From Pseudomonadota bacterium (GTDB lineage: Bacteria > Pseudomonadota > Alphaproteobacteria > Rhizobiales > Tepidamorphaceae), in the NCBI GenBank assembly GCA_023435545.1, contig JAEYRQ010000256.1, positions 1 through 11,131 on the forward strand: a DNA stretch of 11,131 nt, written 5' to 3'. This document shows positions 1 to 7,600 of the stretch, piece by piece. Under the pieces are notes generated by a model. The model made no database searches. It was not told the DNA's origin and worked only from the letters and a program-made list of their open reading frames with translations. Position 1 is the stretch's first letter. Each line of letters opens with the position of its first letter. The position numbers and the translations under genes are program-made.

Positions 1-291
1 GCCTCGATCGACGCGGCGATGGCGCCCTTCCTCGCGCTGTCGCGCGAACTCGCCATCAGCGGCGGCGGGCGGCAGGCGGGCGGGGCGCCGGTGGTGATCC
101 TCAACAACGCCCCGGCTGGAACCGAGGCCGACGTGCGGCAGCGGCCGGACGGCGCCATGGAGATCGACCTGATGCGGGCGGCCGACGATGCGCAGGCCGA
201 GCGTATCGGCCAGCGTGGGTCTTCGGCCCGGGCGATGGAACGCTTCTATGGGCTCAATCCCACGGCGGGCACGCCGCGGCGTCGCCGCTAG
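1..291 (+). CDS. C-terminal end of phage tail tape-measure protein (partial)
   Basis: The reading frame is open from base 1 to a TAG at 289-291, so the window holds only the last 96 residues of a longer protein. The visible part has a Gly/Ala-rich stretch, then a short beta-like segment (VVILNN, then EADVRQRPDG and MEIDLM), and a basic tail ending TPRRRR. Tape-measure proteins of rhizobial prophages often end with this kind of small beta segment. They set tail length inside the tail tube and are ejected with the DNA. The best support is position: the next genes follow the lambda M-L-K-I-J order, and the gene before M in lambda is the tape measure H. The coiled, hydrophobic body of the protein lies outside the window, so the call rests on context and the C-terminal style. 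It could be another minor tail protein. Confidence 0.7.
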   Translation, partial: ASIDAAMAPFLALSRELAISGGGRQAGGAPVVILNNAPAGTEADVRQRPDGAMEIDLMRAADDAQAERIGQRGSSARAMERFYGLNPTAGTPRRRR

Positions 292-305
292 CGGAGGCGC
301 GACTT

Positions 306-668
306 ATGGCTGAAGCCTGGCCGAACATCGAGCACCGCGCCCGCGCCCGCTCGTTCCGCACCCTTGCGCCCGGCGCGCCGCGGCTGTCGACCGAGATGGA
401 CGACAGCTCGGCCTGGCACCGCCCCTCGACCACGCTCCGACTTGCCCGCATCGCCTTCCAGATCCGCATGTCCAATGCCGACTTCGATGTGTTCAAGGTC
501 TGGGAGGACCGCACGCTTGTGCAGGGGACGCTGCCCTTCGTCATGCCGGTGTGGACCGGCTCGTCCTACCAGAGCCGGACCTGCACCTTCGTCGATCGCT
601 ACAACGACGATGCCGGGACCGGGCGCTATCACGTCGTCACCCTCACCCTCGACGTCGAGGACTGGTGA
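306..668 (+). CDS. Phage minor tail protein, gpM-like position (120 aa)
   Basis: This gene encodes 120 residues from an ATG at 306, preceded by a clear GGAGG (293-297) with 8 nt spacing. It starts 14 bp after the tape-measure stop. The protein has no membrane segment. Its C-terminal half looks beta-rich (FQIRMSNADFDVFKVWEDR, then LVQGTLPFVMPVWTGSSYQ) and ends in alternating hydrophobics (VVTLTLDVEDW). This resembles small tail-tip proteins such as lambda gpM, where a segment that avoids leaving gaps between inserted coordinates is followed by a final beta strand. Its place directly after the tape measure and before the DUF1833 gene fits gpM. The assignment is by position and general look, not a recognised signature. 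It would act in assembling the tail-tip complex in the cytoplasm. Stop TGA at 666-668; the next gene starts 3 bp later, so translation is likely coupled. Confidence 0.65.
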   Translation: MAEAWPNIEHRARARSFRTLAPGAPRLSTEMDDSSAWHRPSTTLRLARIAFQIRMSNADFDVFKVWEDRTLVQGTLPFVMPVWTGSSYQSRTCTFVDRYNDDAGTGRYHVVTLTLDVEDW

Positions 669-671
669 GCG

Positions 672-1244
672 ATGCCGGTCGAGATGGACGAGGCGCTGGA
701 GGAGGCCTATGCGTCGGCGCCGGCCGACGAGTTCGTGCTCTGCACGCTGGAGATCCAGCATCCGGCCTTCGTCGATCCGGACGGCAACGCCGATTCGCTG
801 CGCGCGGTGACGAACGACAAGCGGGCCTGGGACCTGAAGATCGAGGCGGACGCGCCGATGTTCGCGGGCGAGACCAAGACCTTCGAGCCGTGCGCGGTGG
901 AAGTGATCGGGCCGGAGCAGGACGAGGCCTCGCTCGGCCAGATGCGGCTGAAGATCGACAACGTGCCGCAGCGCTACATGCGCCACCTGACGGCCGCCGC
1001 GACCATGTCGTCGCCGATCCGGGTGATCTATCGCGAGTACCTGCTGAACCACGATCCGGAGACGGGGGAGTGGACCGTCGCGAGCACGGACGGGCCTGCC
1101 TACAGGATCGGCGGCCTGACCATGAAGGCGGTCGACGCGACCATGCTGGTGCTGGAGGGCGTCGCCGGCTTCGTCGATGCGCTGGGCCAGTCGGCGCCGA
1201 CCGAGGTCTTTTCGCGCGAAGACTATCCGGGGATCTGGCAGTGA
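672..1244 (+). CDS. DUF1833-type tail-tip protein, gpL-like position (190 aa)
   Basis: The 190-residue protein starts at ATG 672, 3 bp after the previous stop; a GAGG at 657-660 lies 11 nt upstream. The N-terminal part (FVLCTLEIQHPAF, then LRAVTND) and the body built of beta strands with AVEVIGP and RLKIDNVPQ match my memory of the DUF1833 family in tail modules of phages of Gram-negative bacteria. The family has no defined chemistry, and by gene order it stands where lambda has gpL, a tail-tip ring protein. Lambda gpL carries a C-terminal Fe-S cluster bound by cysteines. Here only two cysteines are seen (near residues 24 and 74) and none in the C-terminal part, so an Fe-S cluster is unlikely. 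The last codons overlap the next gene by 4 bp (GTGA), as expected for coupled translation. Confidence 0.8.
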   Translation: MPVEMDEALEEAYASAPADEFVLCTLEIQHPAFVDPDGNADSLRAVTNDKRAWDLKIEADAPMFAGETKTFEPCAVEVIGPEQDEASLGQMRLKIDNVPQRYMRHLTAAATMSSPIRVIYREYLLNHDPETGEWTVASTDGPAYRIGGLTMKAVDATMLVLEGVAGFVDALGQSAPTEVFSREDYPGIWQ

Positions 1245-1681
1245 CGGCCCCGCTCGACATGCGCAAGGCACGCGCGGCCTTCGTCAATGCCCTAATCGGC
1301 ACCCCGTACAAGGTCGGCGCGCAGGGGCCTGAGATGTTCGACTGCTGGAGCATCGCGCGGCATGTCCAGCGCCATCTGTTCGGGCGCGACCTGCCGGCCT
1401 TCCAGGCGCCGGACGATGCCGGCCTGCAGGCGATCGCCGGGTTCATCGCAACCCATCCCGAGCGGCGCCGCTGGCGGCCGGTTTCGCGTCCCGTCGACGG
1501 GGCGCTGGTCTCGATGTTCCGCATGGGGATCGGCCATCATGTCGGCACCTTCATCGACCTCGACGGCGGGTTGGTGCTGCACGCCCTGCCGGGGATCGGC
1601 GTCACCGTCGATCCGCCGTTCCACCTGGCCGCCCCGCCCGACTGCTGGACGCGGCTTCGCTGGTATCTGCCGAGAGACTGA
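1241..1681 (+). CDS. NlpC/P60-family tail peptidase, gpK-like (146 aa)
   Basis: The start chosen is GTG 1241, which overlaps the upstream stop as GTGA and gives 146 residues; ATG 1259 (MRKARAAF) is an alternative 6 codons in. Near the N-terminus IGTPYKVGAQG is followed by FDCW, with the catalytic Cys at residue 35. Further on, PVDGALVSMF replaces the usual GD(V/L)V strand, followed by GHHVGTF with the catalytic His at residue 100, and VLHALPGIGV with the third polar His at 114. This is the Cys-His-His layout of NlpC/P60 endopeptidases, which cut peptide stems of peptidoglycan. In tails the enzyme sits at the tip and opens the wall for DNA entry. Lambda gpK carries an extra N-terminal JAB-type metalloprotease domain; this protein is only the NlpC/P60 part. 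It is followed 6 bp later by the tail-tip gene. Confidence 0.9.
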   Translation: MTAPLDMRKARAAFVNALIGTPYKVGAQGPEMFDCWSIARHVQRHLFGRDLPAFQAPDDAGLQAIAGFIATHPERRRWRPVSRPVDGALVSMFRMGIGHHVGTFIDLDGGLVLHALPGIGVTVDPPFHLAAPPDCWTRLRWYLPRD

Positions 1682-1687
1682 CCCCGC

Positions 1688-4600
1688 ATGTGCCAGGCCG
1701 TCATCGTCGACCGCATCTATGAGGATGCGGAGCGGATCCTGCCGCTCGACCCGGGCCTGACCGTGCACGAGGTCGTCGCCCGCCTCGCCGACGCGCATCC
1801 CGACCTGTTCACCGCGCAGGATCCGGAGAAGCCGCTGCCGGCGTTCCCTGCCGGCGTGCGCTTCCGGCTGCCGATCGTCGCGGTCGGCACCGACCCGGAC
1901 GGCAATCCCGACTACATCCTTCAGCGCACCTGGCATACCCGGACGCTTGCCGAAGGCGAGACCATCGCTTTCGTGGTGGTGCCGCGCGGCGGTGGCGGCG
2001 GCTCGAACGCGGGCAAGCAGATCGCCGGCGTGGTGGCGATGATCGCGCTCACCATCGCCGCGCCCTATCTCGCGGTCGGGCTGGGCGGCGCGGCTTTCGG
2101 CACGATCTCCGGCGGCATGGCGAGCCTGACGCTGGCCGGGCGGCTTGCGACGATGGGCATCATCGCCGGCGGCGCGGCGCTGATGAACGCGCTGCAGCCG
2201 AAGGCCGATGGCCCGGCCGTCCAGGAGCAGAAGGTCTATTCGGCGGCCGCGGCGAACAACTCGCTCCAGCCCGGCGCCATCGTGCCGGTGCCCTACGGCC
2301 TGAACCGCTACGCCCCGCCCTTTTCGACCCGCGCCTACGTCGAATACGAGAACAACGAACAGTTCCTCTACCAGGTGCTCTGCCCCGGCAAGGGGCATCA
2401 CGCGATCAAGCGGGTGCTCTACGGCGACACCACGGTGTGGACCGCCGAGGACGGCTACACCGACGCGATCGAAGGGCTGGAGCTCGAATTCTGCGAGCCG
2501 GGCGAAGGCGTCACGCTGTTCCCCGCCGGGGTGGTGCTCGCCTCCGAGGTGAACGGCCAGGAGATCCCGAACCCGAACCAGTGGCCGCCGCACGGGGCAT
2601 TCGATCCGGTCTGGCTCGGGGGGTTCGTGGTCAACGCCGCGGGCGAAGCCAACCGCATCGATCGGATCGCGATCGACTTCTACATGCCCGAAGGCATCTA
2701 CGCGCAAGGGTCCGGAGGCATCTCCGCCTTCGGCGCCGACCTGATGGCGCAGTACCGCGAGATCGACGACAGCGGCGACCCGGTCGGAAGCTGGACGACC
2801 TTCGTCGGCGACGGCACCGGGGAGAATGGCGGCAAGCGCTACTGGGGCGCCACGAAAGAGCCGCAGCGCTACACCGAGAAGGTGGACGTTCCCAAGGGCC
2901 GCTACGAGGTCCGGGTCGCCGCCACCTATCCCTTCCAGCCGGCCGACAGCGATGCGAAGAACCGCACCCTCTGGGGCGGCCTGAAAGGATATCTCGCCGA
3001 CTTCACCACGCCGCCCGGCGTCACCCAGATCGCGGTGAAGATCCAGGCCGGGCACGATCTGAGCGAACTCTCCGCCAACCAGTTCTTCGTGGAATCGGTG
3101 CGGAAGCTCCCGGTCTGGGACCCTGACGAGGAGACCTGGTCGGAGCCGGTAGAGACGCAGTCGATCGCCTGGGCGGTGGCCGACTGGCTGATGAACACCG
3201 ACTATGGCGGCGGCATCGCCGAAGGCGATATCGATCTGAACTGGCTCGCCGCCTATGCGACCTTCTGGGACGAGCGCGGCGACACGTTCAACGGCATCTT
3301 CGACCGCGAGTGGATGCTGCTCGACGGGGCCAACGCCATCCTGCGCTGCGGCCGGTCGCAGGTGGTCAGGATCGGCGACCGGATCGGCTTCACCCGCTAC
3401 GAGGCGAAGGACGTCAAGCGGGCGGTGTTCACGCCGCGCTCCATCGTCAAGGGATCGTTCAAGCGGCGCTGGATCTTCTCCGACGACACCCTTCCCGATT
3501 CCAAATACTGCAAGTTCCTCGACGCCGAGACCTGGCAATACGACGAGATCAAGGTTGCCGCGCCCGGCTATTCCTCCTCGAGGCCGGTCGAGGAGACGAT
3601 GTTCGGCTTCGTCGACCGCGAGCATGTCTGGCGCGAGGGCGTCACCGACTGCGCGATCAATGCCTACCGGGATCGCGAGTTCGCGTCCTTCACCACCGAG
3701 TGGGACGGCAAGCGGCTGGTGCGCGGCGATCCGGTGCTCGCCGTCCATCCGCTGATGGCCAATGCGTTCGCGCGGATCGACGGGGTGGACAGCACCGTCA
3801 TCACGCTCGATCGGGACATCGCCCAGGCGTTGACCCAGCAATGGGTGGATGACGCCGCCGACTGGACCAACTCCAATGCCGGCGCGCCGGGATCGGTGGC
3901 GGACCTTCCCGGCTCCTTCGTCGAGGACGGGAGCTTCGGCCGGCTGGTGGCGGTCCGCTCCGGCACGTCGACCAACCCGATCCGATCGAAGCGGACGATA
4001 CCGGCGCCGCTCGATGACACGATCATCGAATTGCAGGTGCGGTGGCGGATCGTCGGCGAGGGCGAGGGCCGGATCGTCGCGCGTTGCGTCTCGCTGGATG
4101 GCGACTATGCGCAGCTCTCGGTGGTCGGCGATGCGACGGACCTGGTGTCCGGCGGCGGCCAGCGCCTGACCCGGTTCTATTTTGCCAATCCGGCGACCGC
4201 GTCCGGCATCGGCGGGGTGACGGCCTGGCATGCGGCTGCGAAAGAGCTTCGGTTCGGCGTCAACGTCAACGCCGGCGAGGGCGGCGCCGAGGTGCGCATC
4301 GCCCAGATCCGCCCCCGCGCCGTCCATGGCCTTCAGGATCGGATCTACATCCGGGGCAAGCGCGGCCGCGAATGGGGCTTCTGCGACGTCGCCTCGATCC
4401 CCGACGACCGGACGATCGTGCTGGACGAAACCCACCTCGCCGAGGTCGAGACGGCCGACGGCTCGATCGCCTCGATCCTGCCGGGACCGCGGGCGGAGAA
4501 GGCGCATCTGGCGCTGTTCCAGGACGATGCCAGGCCCTTCGACGGGCTGGTGATCTCGATGCGCCCGACCGGCCCGAACCGTGTCGACGTGCTGCTGGTG

Positions 4601-7600
4601 CGCGACGATCCGAGGCCCTACGAGGCCGACGAGACCGGCTCGGCGCCGCCCTACCTGCCGCCCCGCAAGCCCCCGACGCCGCCTGACCGGCCGATCGTCA
4701 CCGGCCTGTCGGCGCGTCTGGAAAACGGCGACTTCGACGTGCAGCTCGTTGGCGGGTGGCTGCCGGCGCCTGGTGCCCGCGCCTATGTCGCCAAGGTCTC
4801 CTATGACGAGGGGGACACATGGGAGCACGTCTATCGGGGCCGGAACCCGAGCTTTACCGCGCCGACGTTGAGGCAAGCGCAGCGGGTCGCGGTGCGCGCG
4901 ATCGGCAAGCTGCCGGGGCCGTGGGTCTACGCCGACATCGCCGAGCTGGCTGTGCCGCCCGTCAAGCCGCCCCGCAACAAGACACCGCCGGGACCGCCGA
5001 CCGATCTGGCCGTCGATACCGGGTTCACGATTGCTGCTGTCGACTGGGTCAACCCGGCCGATGACGATCTGGCGCACGTCGCCGTGCTGGTGCACACGTC
5101 TGACGATGTAGAGGCCGCGACCGTTGCCGGATCAATCATCGCGCCGGGCGATAGCCTCGTCGTCGCGGATCTTGCCGAAGACACCGATTACTGGTTCTGG
5201 GCCTATGCGGTCGACCTTGACGGCAACCCATCGACCATAACTGGCCCTGTCACCGACAAGACGAAGAAGTCTGTCTTTGGCCCCCCGAATACAGACCCGC
5301 CGGGAGAGCCCACCGCCCCTCAGCTGACGCCGGGGTTCAACCTGGTCCTGCTTGAATGGACCAACCCCGCCGACGACGACCTCGCCGATATCGAGGTGTG
5401 GGTCAACTCGGCGGACAACCTCGGCGCGGCCGTGCTGACCACGACGGCGCGTGCGCCGGGCGCCTCGGCTGTGGTCGGCGAGCTGCCGAACGATGCCGAG
5501 CGGTGGTTCTGGCTGCGCGCGGTCGACTATTGGGGGAACAAGTCCGAGTTCGTCGCCTGCGGCTCGGCGACGACGCTCGACTCCCCCTTCGGCGATCGGA
5601 ACAGCGACCCGCCCGGCGAGCCGACCTCGCCCTCGCTTTCGCCCGGCTTCCATCTGGTCGGGATCGGATGGACCAACCCGGCTGACGACGACCTCGCCGA
5701 CATAGAGGTGTGGGCGCACACCGCGAACAGCCTGGGCTCGGCCGTACAGATCGGCAGCGCCCGCGCGCCGGGGGAAAGCTTCGTCGCGGCGGGGCTCGGC
5801 AACAACGCCACCTGGTGGTTCTGGATCAGGGCGGTCGATTACTGGGGCAACAAGTCGGACTTCGTCGCCTGCGGCTCGGCGACCACCTTCGCCGGCACGG
5901 CCGATATCGCGAACAACGCGATCGACTCGAACATGATCCAGAACCTCGCGGTTCTGACGGCGAAGCTCGCCAACAATGCGGTCAACGTCAACAAGATCGC
6001 CAATGGGGCCGTCGAAGCGGGGAAGATCGCAGCCGCAGCAGTAGGTACGACGCACCTCGATGCGCTGGCCGTAACAGCCGCCAAGATCGCAGCAAGTGCG
6101 ATCGAGACGGCCAAACTTGCAGACGGCGCGGTTGCAACGGCAAAAATTGCCAGTGAGGCGGTGGATTCCAGTCGGATTGCTGATCTGGCAGTATTGGAGG
6201 CGAAGCTGGCGGCCAACGCCGTCACCGTCAACAAGATCGCAACGAATGCGGTCACATCTACGAAGATTACTGACGGGGCGATCTCTACGCCGAAGCTGAC
6301 CGCAAATGCTGTCACGGCGAATGAGATCGCGGCCGGGGCGGTCATTACCACGAAGCTAGCTGCCGGTGCCGTCACTGCGAATGAGATCGCCGCAGGCGCG
6401 GTCGTTACCGACAAGCTGGCCGCGCACGCAGTGACGGCCAGTAAGATGGTGCTGACCGACACCACTAACCTGATCCTGAACGGGGCTTTTGAAGCACCGG
6501 ACGGGACCGCATCGAGTGATGGGTGGTCGCAAACAGGTACGATGTTTATCGGGTCTTTGGCCTTCACGGGTGGACCTAGGTTATTCGGCGCCGCGTTCAA
6601 CGGCACGGGGGTAAACAACCTCGTGACATGGGATGCTTACATCCCTGTCGCTGAGGCGGAATCGTTCGCGTCCAGATTGGACATTTACCGGCATGGGGCC
6701 GCTAATGGTTCCTTCCTGTTGCAAGTGATCTGGTACGACGAAAATAAGTCGGTTGTATCAGGCCCCACGCCGATCTTTTTAACTGACGGGACAAAGTCTA
6801 ATGGCTGGTCGAGCCACACCGGGACCATCGTCACCGTGCCGGCCGGCGTACATTTCATGCGGTGGCGCTGTGGGACTCAGGCCACCCATACGAATCAGTG
6901 GTGGGCCGCTACCAACTTCATCGTTAGGAAGGCGGCGAATGCCGAGCTGATCGTAGACGGGGCGGTGCTGGCCGAGAAAATCGCGGCCGGGGCGGTTGTT
7001 GCTGGCAAGATTGCAGCGGGTGCTGTCACTGCTACTGAGATTGCGGCTGGAACGATTACGTCGGCCAAGATTGCAGCCGGGGCTATTACCACCACCGAGT
7101 TAGCGGCCAATTCGGTCACGGCGGCGAAGATCGTGGCGGCGACAATTACGGCCGCTGAGATCGCCACAGGCGCCATCACCACCGCCAAGATCGCGGCAGG
7201 CGCCATCACTACCACCGAATTGGCCGCCGGAGCGGTTGTCGCAGACAAGATCGCCGCCAATTCGATTTCGGCCTCCAAGCTGATCCTGACCGATTTGAAC
7301 AACCTGATCCTAAACGGGTCTTTCGAGGGCGCGGACGGGTCTTTGCTTAGTGACGGCTGGACCACTACTAACGGTGCGACAATCGGCGCTCTAACCGGTG
7401 GGTTTGCCGGTCATCGATCGTTTGGGATACGGTTCTCCCAGAGCGGCGGCGGGGTCAATAACGTCGCCACCTGGAACACATTCATCCCGGTCTCCGAGGG
7501 TGAATCATTTGCTCCTAGAATTGATGCCTTCCGTGGTAATGGAAACGGCACACTGAATTTGTGGGTCGTTTGGTATAACGCCGACAAGTCTGCCACGGTG

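Noticed and set aside
551..1240. Extension of the NlpC/P60 gene upstream to ATG 551
   Set aside because: The upstream part is an Arg-rich out-of-frame shadow of the DUF1833 gene; the GTG at 1241 with a 4-bp overlap fits the family start.
288..1271. A 327-residue minus-strand frame opposite the tail genes
   Set aside because: The same GC-rich mirror effect; it spans three plus-strand genes with good starts and known families.
1..1681. A gene transfer agent tail cluster
   Set aside because: GTA clusters carry DUF2460 and DUF2163 proteins between the tape measure and the NlpC/P60 gene, while here a DUF1833-type protein and a lambda-like order are found.
1292..5095. A 1267-residue open frame on the minus strand opposite the J gene
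   Set aside because: It is rich in Arg, His, Asp and Gly in the pattern typical of the mirror frame of GC-rich genes, has no recognisable domain, and faces a well-supported gene along its whole length.
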